A stretch of DNA of 64,000 nucleotides, taken from NCBI RefSeq assembly GCF_008315115.2, contig NC_050182.1, positions 25,371,656 to 25,435,655 of the forward strand, in the 5' to 3' direction. Of this stretch, positions 12,616-27,300 are shown piece by piece; the first letter of the stretch is position 1; the number at the start of each line of letters is the position of its first letter. The notes beneath the pieces were generated by a model, which ran no database searches, was not told the origin of the DNA, and was given only the letters and a program-made list of their open reading frames with translations. The translations under genes were made by a program, and so were the position numbers. Source of the DNA: Sander lucioperca. Its lineage: Eukaryota > Chordata > Actinopteri > Perciformes > Percidae.

Positions 12616-13110
12616 TTTAGAAAATCTTTGGGAAAATTGATTAAATAGCTGATGAATTGCAGATATTAATCTAGATCCGAGCGGGTTTTGTCCAACGTGT
12701 GAAAGCAGATTAATGTTTATTTTAGTTTCAGAAGGCGATTGGTCAGCTACTGTGAGCTACTGAAAATAAAGCCTGGTCTTTTTGCTATTAGATAGGCTAT
12801 ATGCAGAAATGTAATGTTCCGGTAATACATTTATTTAAGAAAATAGAAAAATAGTAATGACATAATTACCTATTTTTTCCAGATAATGCTTGTGCAACAA
12901 TAAATATTTTATCAATACTGTGATGAAAATATTATAATTATGTATTTGCGAACATAACCTCTGCCTCTACATTTGCTATTTGACTGTGGATTTTTCATTT
13001 CATCACAATCTTTTCCATAATAATGAAACTGGTTCACCTTGAAATTCTACCATTTCTCTTTGTATGGCCTACTGTATGTTGTTTCACAAAAGAGCAGCTG
13101 TGGGAGCTTT
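12616..13110. other. Spacer between setdb1 3' end and rec8 start
   Basis: About 500 bp of AT-rich DNA between the probable end of the setdb1 transcript and the rec8 start codon. It must hold the rec8 5' UTR and core promoter. I see no TATA box at a fixed distance, no GC box and no transposon. Confidence 0.5.
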
Positions 13111-13132
13111 GATTCATTGAAGAAAGTTGCAT

Positions 13133-13138
13133 TTTATT
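13133..13138 (-). terminator. Probable polyadenylation signal of setdb1
   Basis: AATAAA on the minus strand about 200 bp beyond the setdb1 stop codon (13340-13342). This gives a short 3' UTR ending near 13115, before the rec8 upstream region. Confidence 0.55.
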
Positions 13139-13339
13139 AAGATGTAAAGTAAATTGTCATGGATAAAATGAGACAAATCAGGAAACATGTTCATATTAAA
13201 AAAAGGGCAACATAACAACTGTAATAAAAGACATAGCTCAACTTAAAAATACAAAATAAAAAAAGTTACAGTGTTGAAACGGCTTCTCTAAGTTTCCTAC
13301 ACATACAGCAGAGGCAGTGAAGTCTATGATGGCTGCAGA

Positions 13340-16300
13340 TCACAGCAGTCTTCCTCTGCACTCAGTGGATCCGCAGCAGCAGAGCAGCACCTTGCCCTCC
13401 ACACTGCCCACCTCATAGTTGTAGTCCCAGGTCAGCTCTGTGCCGGCCCGGATCCGCCTGCACCAGGACACAAGCAGGCAAGTGAGCGTAGAACAAAAGC
13501 TCATCCATATGTCAACATCAAGACAATACAGTGCACTGATTCCTACATTAATAACTGCCTTCTCCTGAACTAATAGCTGGAGCTGCTACGGTATAAAATA
13601 TAAATACTGTATTTTCTTCCTGGTCTGAACATCCCATCAAGCCTAGCATCATTCTCCTGTGGCACCTGAGGTTGACAAAAACTCATAACACGATCTAATT
13701 AAATTAAAATTGGTTTCAAAACTCACTTGCTGGCAAAAAACGCCACCCAGGGAAACCTCAAGTCATGTGTGTCCACAAACACATTCTGGACAAAAAGGTT
13801 AGGACTACAGCTGTGCTGTAATACAAAGAGGAGACAGAGATGATAAAATAAAAGATAAATACATAGGGACATAATTAAAGTGACATCAAACGGTCATACA
13901 CTGAGATCCTGTAGATCACACACACTTACATTAAGGTAACGCCCAAGGTTTCCTTCCAACTTGGCATCAATGATGTAGCAGGACTCCTCGCCATCAAAGA
14001 ACAGACGGGTGCTTTTGAGGGTGTTGTCCCCGCCTCCCCCAGACTGCCTCTGCTGTCCTGTTTTTCCTCCCTGACCCCCTGGCCCTCCCCCGCCTCCAGG
14101 TGCACCTGTTTTCACCATCATCCCGTGGCCGGTCTTTAGGGCGATGCCGCGTGTAGATTTCACTGCTACCTGCTTCTTAGTCATGCCTGAGCCAGAACAG
14201 CAGCAGCAGGAGCAAGACAATACAAAAAGTGAAAACCATGCGGTTATTATAAGTGTGGTGTAAATTCACTTGTTTTGTTCCTTCTCTTCTCCTCACCCGT
14301 GGGGACTTTCTCTCTCTCCTTGTTGTCGTCAGATCCAGAGCTGATGGTCTGAACATCATCACTGTCAGAAACAGTCATCACATCCTGTTTCTTCCCCGTT
14401 TCTGACTTCACTTGGCTGCAAGAAACAGAAAAAGGAATCTTAACAGCAATCTAACATGTTACGTGATGTTATTGATCACAGAGTTGCCGAATTATTGTTA
14501 CATAAAATATGTTTAAAATCTGGAAAAACTAAATATCTAAGCATATTTTGGCAAGTCCAACACACCTCTTACTGTCTCCAGATTCCTGTGATGGAAAACA
14601 GAAAAGGGTTATTGATAATTGTGCAAGACAATCATAATACAAAATAAGAGCCACCTTTTACTATCTATCCTCTTACAAAAGATACCAGAGGTCTGATGAG
14701 GAGAAGCAGCAGGGTTGCGTTTCAATTTCTGCGAGAGACACTGCAATCATTTTAAAAAGGCTGTGCACACAGAGCTCAGTTCCTTGAAACATTCTTACTT
14801 TACTTCCTCTGTACTCACCTTCTTCAGACTCTGGCTGGTGAGCCAGGAAGCCACTTTGTTTTTCCCCATCTCCTCTGGCATGGACAGCGGCTTCTCGTCA
14901 TCAGTTCCTTTGGCTGATGCACTCAATCCATCTTTACTGTCTTGACTCCCTGGACCAGGAAGGAGAGCAGTGTGTGAAAAGACAAAACGGTAATCTCAAA
15001 AAATCTGAACGCATAACATAACTGCAATGTGAGTGAAACTGTTTTGGATTAGTAAGGCAAGTAGAAATTATTTTCATCATCAATTAATCTATAAATATGT
15101 TTTGAAATAACTAATTAGCCATTTAATCTACATACTGTCATATCTAATTTCAAATGATATTCAATGCAATTATTCAAAATGTTTGGAAATGCACTTGTTC
15201 CGTTTCTCGCTCTTCATTAGAAGAGAAGATCAATACTGCAATGTCAATGTCTGTAGAGTAAATGGGGCTGGAGTCAGAGGCCTATTAGTTTACCTTAGTA
15301 TAAAGACTGGAAAAAGGGGGAAACAGCTAGCCTGGTTTTGAACAAATGTAAGAAAATCTGCCTATCAGCTCCTCTAAAGCTCACTAATTAACACGTTATA
15401 TCTCGTTTATTTTATTTGTACAAAAGAGTTGTGGTTTTAAAGAATGCGCCGGGCTATTTCTTTACCTTTATCGATAATTTAATCGAACCCGCCTTGAATA
15501 AGTATATTTCCCAAAATGCCGAACTAGTCCTTTAAATAAAAACACTGAACATTGACCTTTTCCCACACCTCCTAAAGATGCCACCAGCTCACCTTCCTTG
15601 TTGCCCTTGGCCTGACCACGTGTGGTGTAGCTCCTCCACACAGAGCTAGAAGAGAAGTAGTTTTCCTTCACAAACGTGTCATCTGAACTATCACTTTCAT
15701 CTTCACTTTTTGAATCCTTGTCATCATCGTCATTGCTGTCTCCTGATGAGCTTGGGCTTTGGGCTGCGACAGATTCAAAAAAATAATAATGTGGAGAAGG
15801 AGGAAGATAAAATGTCAGCTGGGGTCAAACCTACACACCACAGAGAATCTCCCCAGGTCCAATAGAACACTGATCTCTCACCTTTTGACTTGGACTCCCC
15901 CTTTTTGGGCGGTCTCCCCACAGGGTTGGATGATACTAAAGCGGATGGTTGGATTTTTAACCTTGACATGTCCACGCCGCTCCCCTCGCTGTCCGAACAG
16001 TGAGCCTCACTCTCATAGCCCTCTTTGAAGTTCTCCACACTCTCTATATGGTCCAGATTGGCAAAATACTCATCGCCCATCTCTAGACCTTCTTTGTCGG
16101 CAAAGTCGTCTGTCAAGATTTTACCTGGTAATTGGAAGAGAAAGGGGGAAAGGAAAAAGTCACTTTGCAATCAAGTCATCTGTTGTCGCGTGGTAAAAAA
16201 TTAAGTGATGAGGATGTCTGCATGTGTGCCTGCTTTCCATCACATATGTCCTTAAAAAACATTCCTGTAACTCCGGGTTTCCACTGAATGCAGAACGTCT

Positions 16301-17023
16301 GTGGACCGGCTCCGCTGCGGAACGGCTGCGTGCTCTGTCATACGTCAATACCCACTAGGTCCGGATTTGTTGCGGCACGGCTGCAGCCACGACTGACAGC
16401 TGTAGTCACGAGGAACCACAAGATCTCGCGAATTCACGTAGAATAGAACCACAAAACCAACAACAGTTTGGGGAAACAACTCTGTGCTGTGTTTTAAAGG
16501 TGTAGTGCAGGGAAATATGATCCGCCGTGAGCACGGTGTATTTTATTTTGAAAATTAACCAGACGTTTATTTTGTTTCTGTGCTCGACTTCCTGTCCCGC
16601 ACTATCTGCCGTGTGCTGAATTGCTGCGGAGCTCTCCGGCGTCCGGCAAAAATAGAAGCTCTGCCTATCTGCTCTGGAGGGCTGCGGACCCCCGGAGCTG
16701 GGACGGAGTCGGAACGCAGCCGTTCTGCAGTCAGTGGAAATACACACATTGACTTTAATGGAAACCTAATGACTCCGCTGCCGTTCCACAGCCGTTCCGC
16801 AGCCGTTCCGCATCCAGTGGAAATTGGGGGTAAGTCTGTTTCCTTTTTCTCACCAGCATAGATGCAGACAAAAGAGCCCTTGGCCACGTCATCCAGACAG
16901 CGGATGCCCCAGCCTTTGTTTTGGGTCTTGAAGAGCTGGAGACGCACCTGCAGGCCGTGCTGCACCAACCGGTTGGTGCACATCTGAGCACAGCATTTGC
17001 ACCGCTTATTACACTCGTAGATC

Positions 17024-17119
<96 letters not shown>

Positions 17120-20100
17120 ATTAGACAACCAAATTACCGTTATATTTAAAAGTAAATATCTGATTGTGAGAATATGAGGATTGAGAGTAAATTAGTCTGT
17201 CTGTAGAGTGATATGCAATGTCTGACCCTGTGGGGAGACACTCCTCTAATCGTTTGTGGAAATATCCAGCATTTGGGTTGATCTGTGCCCCCGGTGTACA
17301 ACCTGTAGCCTGAAGGGTCAGCTGGTGGCAAGAGCATTTCGACCTGTAACAAAAGACACAAAGAAATGTGTTCAGGATATAACAGTCAGAGAAATACGAA
17401 AAATTATGGGTCATGGGTAAACAACTTCACTAACTTGTCTCGACAGCCGTCGGTGCAATCACACCCGACCAGGAAGTCTGGACTGGTGTTAATGTATACT
17501 CCATCTTCAGGAATACGCTCTTTACCTTGAAGAAAAGAGAGGAAGCAATAAATCAGAACAGAGGGCTTTTTCAAAAGGAGGTAGGGGCAGCAAAAGTCAG
17601 CTGTATGGATAGGTAATCATTTTTGATTTATTTTTATGTCTTTCTGCACAGATCTGCAGTTGTAGCAGGGTGCTTACGAAAAAAGCTCTCCGGAAACTAA
17701 AAGCAAGTTAAACGAATAACAAAAATTATATTAAAAAAAACCTTAAAAATCAATAGAGGAGCAACAAGGGGATCAAATAGAAATGAATAAGGAATAGAAT
17801 CACCATGTTTTTTTTTTTTTATTCAAGCTATTCAACAATAATTAAAAAAAAAAAAATCTTTCTTTAAGTCCTGCTGTGTCAAACTTCTTTGCAAAATGTT
17901 TACATGTACTCATATGGACAAACTACATGTATCAATCCACCTACTAGAAAACAAACTAACGTCAGGATAAGACTACACAATATCAGCCTACCTAACGGAC
18001 GTGCGGTGTTAGAACATAAATGAGCGTTGAGCATGTCTACCATGTCCCTCGGCCAAGTCACAGCAAAAAATGACTCCACTGATTTAGCATTGCACTCCTA
18101 TAACATTGTCACGATGGACAGACCCAACCGACGCTGACTCACATCACTTGAGGCATTTTAACAAATTTTATGCAGTTTTCTCTGGAGCCACAAAAGGCTT
18201 CATGTGATTTTTTTGACATATACAGTTGTACTCTCCAAGAAAACAGACTTTGATCTGTGGTGTTCCCCCTTTTTTGGCTTAATCTGACAAAAAAAACATT
18301 TTGTAGTCTGATCCTGGCCCAAATTAATCTCTCCTTTGTTATCACCTCAATGTAATTCTTACTGTAAGCTACTTTAGGAGGCGGGGTGGAATCAATCTCG
18401 TTGACGCAGGAGAGTGGGATATCCTCCCGTCCACTAGTGATGTCGGGAATGTAATAGACTGGTCTCTGTGGCTGGAAGGGCCGGTCCACGAGCACGTAGG
18501 GGTCTAGACAGAACATCTCTAAGAATATAAAGTCACAGCGAGTCTGGAAGAGGTAGTGCTGGATCTCTTCCATGTTACGTAGACAAAGTCCACATGGAGC
18601 CTTGTAAATCACGTGGAAGGACATCTGAGAGGTAGACGAGACAAGAGTTGTACAATTCAGTTTAATTGCAAGGATGTGAATGGGTAGAACTGAATATTTT
18701 AAGGTTAGGGAGGATCTCTCCACAACCTTCCTTTTACTCTTCCTTCGACTTTACCTTGCGGTTGACTTTGCGTCGTCCTGTCATGCGTCTGAAATCGTAC
18801 AGTAAAGGTGTGAGGAGGGGGTTCTTTCCTCTGTGTATGTCTGATCTTGTAGGTCGGACGCGATTCAGACAGGCGGGCTGACAAGTGTGTGCCAGGTAGA
18901 AGATGCGGTCCGTCGGGGCACGGTATGCGGACTGATGTGGGATAATGGCTGTCGTGTGGGTTATAGGAGCGGGGCCGGGAGCCAGAGAGGGCAGCAGTCT
19001 CTGATACGGTTGTGTGAAAGTGGGCGGAGCAATATTTTGGACACTCAACATTCTTCCACTATGGATTGACAAACAAAAGGCAAAGAGAAAAAGATCACAT
19101 TTAAAAAATATCAAATGTCTACGATGAGATCACTTTTAACAGCGCAACTTTCTGTGTCACAAGTAGCAACTTATTAAACCAAACAATAATGTGGACTCAC
19201 CCAGAGAGGTTGCTGGGACTGGAGGAAAGAGACTGCATGATCTTGGAGGCATGAGTGCCTCCCACACCAGGGACAAACGGAGAAGTACTCTTCTTTGCCA
19301 TCTGATGTTTATTGCTGGAAGACAGCGAGGAGAGAAAAAGACTATTATTTCAATTTAAAAAGTCTCCACTTCCTCTCAAATCGTCGGGTTTATCAATTTA
19401 TCAATATTTTCTAATAAATAAAGCATCAAACTAACATGTTATGTGAAAGATCTTAATGTTTTCTGATTTCCACCAGGAGCTAGTGGAGCTGAAAAAGCTA
19501 AAAGAGGGACTATTATAATACAATCAGCAGGTCACCAAAAACACAACTCCAAATGAATGTTACTATTGCTCTGTGTCTGTTAAATGTGTATTGAATTGAA
19601 TGTGTAACTAGGCAACGGTTGCTAACAAGTCTGCCTTCTTTAAAAAGTCATAATATGTCAATGTTGTGTTTTCAGCTTGTTGTGCTGCCCCCAAGAGGCC
19701 AATCACATACATTAATGCAGATTTGAGATGGTGTTAAAGTGTCCATATTATGAAAAAAACACTTTTTCTGGGATTTGGGGTGTTCTTTTGTGTCTCTGGT
19801 GCTTCCACACACATACAAACTTTGAAAAAAACCCATCCATGCTGTTTAGAGTGAGATACGGTTTCTGAATGTGTCCTGCCTTCAGTCTCTGGGTGAGCTG
19901 TTCAAAATCGGCACGGCTTGTGACGTCACAAGCCGAAACGAGGCTAACCGCAACCATTAGCTCGTAGCGTTAGCATGCTAACGCTAATGCTAACGCTAGC
20001 ATGCTACCTCGTTCTCAATAGCAAAGCACTGCTACAACACACACAAGTTCACCATAATCTACAAAAGAACTACTTACATGTGCGCCCTCATTTAGAAGTC

Positions 20101-23100
20101 TCCCAGCTAATCCTGCCTTGTAACTGACCGAAGTTGTAGAAACAGCCTTTCTTTTACTGTCTATGGAGCTAGCTAGCTGACATGATCTACATCTGAGCTA
20201 CTGAGCATGTGCAGTGCAATCAGAGATAGTACAGAAGAAGAAGAAGAAAAGAGGTCTCACTCTGTAGCTAAAACAGAGACCAGCTGAAAAGAGGATCTGC
20301 AGCAGTGAGAGAGAGCACTGCAGTACAACACAAATATGGTGTTTTTTGAAAATTAAACCATGTAAACCTATTCTGGTACAACCTTAAAATACAATTATGA
20401 ACCTGAAAATGAGCATAATATGGCTGCTTTAAAGACACCTGAGGCCTGTACTATGAATCAAGATCAACAAGCTCTGGATTTCTTTCAGTTACCCGGCTTC
20501 ACTAACCCTAACAACCGCGGTCCCGCATAACCTGTGTCACAACGCTGGTTATCAACTAGTTCAGTCAACCCAGGGTTTCCCAATCCAGCGGCGCGCACGT
20601 TCACATAAAAGAGGTGGTGTTTGCGCACCACGACCAATCGCAAACATCTACCAGAGCCGCATATTTTACATAAGAAGAGCAAACTATAATTCTACATAAA
20701 TATGAAGAACACAGACACGGTTTTACAGGCAAAATGCAGGAAGGAAAGCTGGCATAAAAAGCCGATACTGTTTTGCGTAAATCACAACGCTTATCCTATC
20801 AATATCACTTCCAGTGGTGTACGTGATAGTAAGCTCCAGGATGTCTATATACCCACTTAAAAATGCCCAATGACAGATAATATACTTTCTATTATATTTT
20901 TGATACATTTTGAATTGTCATCCGTGCTTTTTTCTAAGGTATTTGTTTTTACCGTGAATTGGTGCATAAAAGTATCGGAATGCAGGAAATGAAGTCGTTG
21001 ATGCTTAAAACTTCCCTGGGGGAGGACACCCAGGCCCCCCCACTATGATATGCCACCCTCCTCCCACAAAGGCAGATTCTGGCCAATATACAGTACAGTA
21101 CACCCACTATAATAGCCTACATTAGACTACACTGGTCACTTTCCCATCAGTCAGGCACAAGATCTGACCATAATTACACTTTTGCTTTCCATGAACTGTC
21201 GTTGCTTTAGCCTTTTATTTCAGTTGCAACCCCAGCAGTGGTAAGCTGTGAGAGAAAATAAAAAAATATCAACACATAATTCTAACCGATGTGCATATTG
21301 GCAACACATGGCTGAAGAAGCCGACAAATAGCCTATATGTAATTCCCTCCGCTTCAAATCTATATCTTTCATAAAGATACCCATCAGGGAATGTTAACGG
21401 GGTTGTCGGTCTCTAAAGGTTTTAACTTTTATGAGCGCACCTCTCTCTCTCCGCGCACCGAGCTCCGCCTGGTCTTCTAAGAACGGTGACGCCGTCATCA
21501 ATCAAGTATTGATTGGTCAGTAGGCGGTGCTTTAACACCGGTTGATCTCTAATCTCCAACATAACCTTCTCCCGACCAGGTTAGGTGTTCAGCATGAGTT
21601 ACCACGGCGATTGAACCCGGTAACAACTAATCCACCGTCGTGGTACAGAAAACCCTGGGTTGAACCTGAAGTTAACTCGTTAACTCCAAATCCTGCTTCG
21701 TAGTACAGGCCTCAGGTTAAAAAGCAGTGTTGTGTGGTCGGGTTGGCTCAGTGGGTAGAGCAGGCGCACATATACTGAGAGGTTTATGCCTCAACGCAGA
21801 GGTCCAGGGTTCGAATCCGACCTGTGACGATTTCCTGCATGTCTTCCCACTCTCTCTCTCCCCTTTCTCACCTAGCTGTCCTGTCAATTAAAAGGCGGAA
21901 AAGCCCAAAAAATAATCTTTAAATAAAAAAAAGCCGTGTTGTGCTGCCCCTTTCTGGTGGAAAATGTCAAGCCTGTTCCATCTCTTACCATACCCAGCAT
22001 CAATGGGACCACTGGGAATTATCATCAAGTCAGATAAATTTCCACTTTCTTTCAACATAGTATTTGATGAAAATGGAAAAGGTAACATCTGTGTGAGTGC
22101 AGTCATCTCACATGAACGAAAGAATTTTCTCCCATTCTTGCAAGGTGAACTTCCTCTCAGTGTTTGATTTAGTCACAGAATGGAGCTCTAACTGGGTCAT
22201 AAAAAGATACTGACCCTCAGGTTATATGGTTGCATGCTAGAGATTGTTTAATCAAAAGGTAAATAATTCCACAGCGTCGGCTTTATTTTGCAAGATATAC
22301 ACCTTTGAACAAAATGTCTTTAGTAGTGTTAGTGCTATTAGTGTTAGTATATGTTCAGAAAGTATCACTTACTCAACACGTAGAAGCTGTGGGGGCTGAG
22401 GAGGCTGAAGCGTCTGTTGGGTTTGTTGGGGCTGTTGGGTTTGTTGGGGCTGTTGGGTTTGTTGGGGCTGTGGGGTTTGTTGGGGCTGTGGGGTTTGTTG
22501 GGGCTGTGGGGTTTGTTGGGGCTGTGGGGTTTGTTGGGGCTGTGCGGGCTGAGGACGCTGTTGATATTGTGGTGTCTGTGAAAGCTGGCTGGGTGAGGCC
22601 TGCGGCGTTTTGACGGGAGAGGCACCAACTTGTCCGTCACTGGTGTATTGAACTACTGGGCCTTTACTCCTCAACGCCCCTGGAGATTGAAATAGACATT
22701 GAGAAATGGAGGGAAAGTTCAATGACTAAAAGTACACATTACATTACATGTCATTTAGCTGACGCTTTTATCCAAAGCGACTTACAATTGCTATATATCA
22801 GAGGTCGCACACCTCTGGAGCAACTAGGGGTTAAGTGTCTTGCATGAATGAGTGTGTGTGTGCTAAAACACTGTATTAACAGGAAGCCTATAAAAAGTTA
22901 TCTATTTTTCAAATGTTCTTCTTTTAAAATACAAAATCACGGTGGTGGAAATGGGCCTCTCTGACACTGATTTAAGGTTCAAAATGTACAACATTACCCA
23001 TGTTGGGTCGTGTCCGCTGCTGGCCAGCCAGCTTCTTCTCCTGGGTGTTGGCGGTAGTCATCTTCAGGTTGAACATTGGCTCCAACCTGGTAGAGCCTCT

Positions 23101-23869
23101 ATAAATCCACTCACTCCTCTTGTCATCCTGATCAACACAAAACAACAAAGGAAGTTTAATCTCTGTCAACTGCTGTATTGATGAATCAACTATTATTCAG
23201 CACATTTGTTTAAACTGATGTGGAAACTGGCAATAAACATGAACCCTTCTGTTCTTTTTAAACAGCTGTCCAACTAGGTGAATGTTTTTTTCTCTCAATT
23301 TCTTACACTGACATACCAAAAAGAGGATCTTGACCAAGCTTCCATCCACCTCCTCCACTTTGCTCCTCCACCAAGTTCCCTCCCACTCTGTCTTGATGAT
23401 CTGTCCAACCTTCAGGAGCACCATTGGCCTGCTGGGATATGCAGTGATGTACTCCTCGATGAAGTCTCGACACGATGCATCCTCTATGTCCTCCCAGGTA
23501 CGCTTTACTGTATAAAAGAAGCATAAACTCACTCTTTTACTCATTATTACCAAAAATTGGCTCTCAAAACTTCCAACCAAAAACCAAAAACGCAACTAAT
23601 TTTACAGCTGTGTAATAGGTATAATTTACTGGGTTTTACAGATTACGAGAGACACTTACATGGTCGGCAAACTGGGTGGAGCTCAGGTAGTGTCACATAG
23701 GAAGCATAGCCATCATCAAAGAATATCAAAAACCTGAAACATGTACAACACAGATATTAACTACAGCCTGACCAATTCATTGTTACACACACACACATAT
23801 AGTATAGTAGAAAGTATTTGCAAATATTGTATATTTTATGTAAAGTGTCTCTATTATATATATATACAC

Positions 23870-23931
<62 letters not shown>

Positions 23932-24308
23932 ACACACAGTATCTCACAAAAGTGAGTACACCCCTCACATTTTAGTAAATATTTCATTATATCTTTTAAT
24001 GGGACAACACTGAAGAAATTAATTTTTAAAGGCCAGTTATTTCATGGATCCAGGATACTATGCATCCTGATAAAGTTCCCTTGGCCTTTGGAATTAAAAT
24101 AGCCCCACATCATCACATACCCTTCACCGTACCTAGAGACTGGCATGGTTTTATTTCAGTTAGCCTAATAGCTGGTTTGATTTGCATTAATATGGATCTT
24201 ATCTCAGTTAATTAAGGCATTAAGATCAATTTCCAAAAGATGATTTTTTTATTCCTTTTTTTAGTCAACTTTAGCATGGGTATGAATACTTATGAGCAGC
24301 ACTGTATA

Positions 24309-24348
<40 letters not shown>

Positions 24349-27300
24349 ATGAATGAAGGCCAATATATTGTCAATATATCTGATTTTGTAGCTCTTGATA
24401 TTGGCCTCACAAATACAGTTTTGGTAGGGTTCTACCATTAACACATAGTCATGCAGTCAGCATCCCCACCCTTAGTTTGCCCACTCTTTAGCTTTGTCGC
24501 CCACCTCATACGATTTTTGTTGTTGGGCATCTCTGCTACTATTCCAGCATAGAGCCACACCAGGTTGCCGTCCTTGTACTTGGCGACTACACGTGCCCCG
24601 ACATACAGAATCTCCAGGGTGGGGTTATACTCGAAAGCCACATGGTTTCCAGACAGCAGACTCTTTCCTTTATCAAACTTCACTTTATACTTGAATATGC
24701 CGTTTCCTGAATATAGACAGAGGATGTGTTGTGTTAAAGATGGCAGATCAGGAAAATTCAAGCAAAGAATACATAAAATAACCAATAATATATAATATAC
24801 AAAGGAAACCTTAATTGTTAAAAGTTGTTTTTGGTTACACACCGGCAGGGTGAATAGCAACGAGGGCGCCTCTGTGCCATGTCTTGGTGCGTTTCTTTCC
24901 CAGAATGGTCATCCCAACTCTGAGCTCATCTTCTGTTACGTTTGGGTTGGGCTGGGTCATGGACTGAGATGGAACCTGGGATACAAACACTGCTGGCACT
25001 GAAGCCTGAGTAGCTGGAGGGTAGGAAAAGCCATACATTATGTTAGCATCAAATATACTTTCACACAGGTATGATGCATGTAACATTACCTAAGGAAGTA
25101 TGTGTGTGTGCTCACCTGACTGGGATGGAGGCTGTGATGGAGATCGGAGCAATGGAGCACCTAGTGAAGGCTTGTTGACAATTTGGACCAACTTCTGCAC
25201 CTGCTGGGAGGCTTTCTGTAGCGCTGTGGAGACCTCTTTTAACTGGTAAAATAAATAAACAGGACATCGTTTTAAAAACAAATAAATCAAAATGGACTTA
25301 TCTATAGTGGAATAGTAGATGTTGAAGACAACGTTTACTTGTATGTTGTTGTGGCATAGAATATCTCAAGATATCACAGGTTTTAACAAAGGTAGGCCAC
25401 ATGATTCAACTCACCGCGAGATGGGCCAGAAAGTCCAGAAAGGCTACAACAATATTTCAACACCTCTAAACTCCACTCAATCAGACAGCCCACAACAAAC
25501 ATTTAGCAATGAAGTGTAGATACAGATCAATATAATGAAGCGTTCTATTGTTCTTACCACTGGATCTTTGCCAGGAGTGACAGGCATCTTTGGAGGAACC
25601 ACTGAAACATTATAAAGAACAGAACATATTTAATAACCTGGTTGTTTTTATGTCGTAGTAGCAATGAAATTGTAACTGAAAGTAGTATGACTTACAACAG
25701 CCAACAGCAATGACATCATCGTCGTCATCATCGTCTATCTCGATGACCTCAGAGAACAACTTGCCTCCTCCGCCCCCCTCATCCTCTGAACTGCTCTCTC
25801 GGTAAACAAGACCGTTCTTCTGATAAGTGTCCTTCACGAGCTTCTCACACTCTAATAAGGATCTGAGGAAGAGTGTGGAGAGAAAATGTAAGCTCTAAAG
25901 ACACAAACAAGAACTGTACAATCAGGGGTGCACCGATCCTCCACCGGTGGATCAGTATCCACACTAAGCAGGTTGTGTATCGGCCACGATGTGACCGATC
26001 CTATTAAATACAGTTTCTTCGTCAATGTATGAATTCTGTGTTTCCACTTTATTCATTGATTAACAGCCAATTCAATTTTTTCTTTTAGTGCTATTGCAAT
26101 ACCTGGCCTTGTTTCACCTTCCATAAAAATTACTCCAAGCAGTTTCACACATTGAGGTTTACAGATTTCAAATTTTGGCAAAACTGAGTTGAAGTATTGT
26201 AATCTGTATCAGGAGAGAAAAACGCTTTGTTGCATCTCTCTCTCCCTCATTTACTGTCATCCCCCAACTAGCGTTATCCAATAAAGGAATAAAATGCCTC
26301 CCAGAACACAGCCCACTGTCACACATTACAACCACAACCATGGATTCTTGTCATCAGTTTAGCAGAAAATGTGAAAAAAAATCTGACTGTGCTTTAAAAA
26401 AATTAAATTTACATGATGCACAACGTGATGTAGTTTATGCTAAATATTCATAAAAACAGAGAAATATTTTAGTTTCCATTATGAAAAGTTAAAAGAGGTA
26501 CAAACAATGTAATCATTTGTAGCACTAGCAGAGCCACATCTGTTGGATGTTGTGTGCACTAAATGATTGGCTCTATGTTATTGTTAAAAACCTATGTCAG
26601 CTTGTTATGGTGTGCTTGAAGCAGACTTCCATGATGTTTTGTTATACAATTGTTGATCTGTCCGTTCACTTCATCAATGCTACCTGCTACATTTTCCTTT
26701 TATGTAGTAGCTGATTCGAACAGCTGACTTTTACACAATTATCCACAACTTCACCATTTGTCGTATAGACTTCTCCAAAGTACACTCAAAGTGCCACTAA
26801 AGAATGTGCAAGTTCTGAACAGTGGTTGTACATGTGTTAACTTTAGAAATCATGCCTGTGTATGATAGTGTCCCCAGATTTATCTTCACCAGACTTTCCA
26901 AGGTGTACATTAACAAAAATGTAGCACAATTACCCATATAGTATCAATGCTAGCAACTGATAAGATATATAAAAATAATAAACACTAAAATACAGAAGAG
27001 ATATATCCTTGTAAAAATAGTGTATATAGACTAAAATCACATGACTAAATAAATAAAATAAACAGACTTTGGGAAAAGATTTATGTCTACTTACTTGTTG
27101 GCATCGGTAAGAAGCATGTCTGTCATCGCTTCCTCTTCTTCTTTCTTCTCTACCCATTCTTTTAGCTCTGTCAGCTGAGCCTTTTTCTTCTGCACAATCT
27201 CACTCTTGTCCACGGCATCGTCAATCCACTTCTTCAGCTCATCCAAAGAAATGCCCAGCTCTTCCTCGAGATTGGAGTCCCAGCTATCCACTTCCATTCT

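Noticed and set aside
21735..21830. A tRNA gene
   Set aside because: Boxes A and B are present, but the arms do not fold as a tRNA, an A-rich tail and target duplication follow, and the body is SINE-like.
22415..22545. CRISPR-like spaced repeat array
   Set aside because: The 18-bp units are adjacent with no spacers, in frame within a setdb1 exon, in a vertebrate genome.
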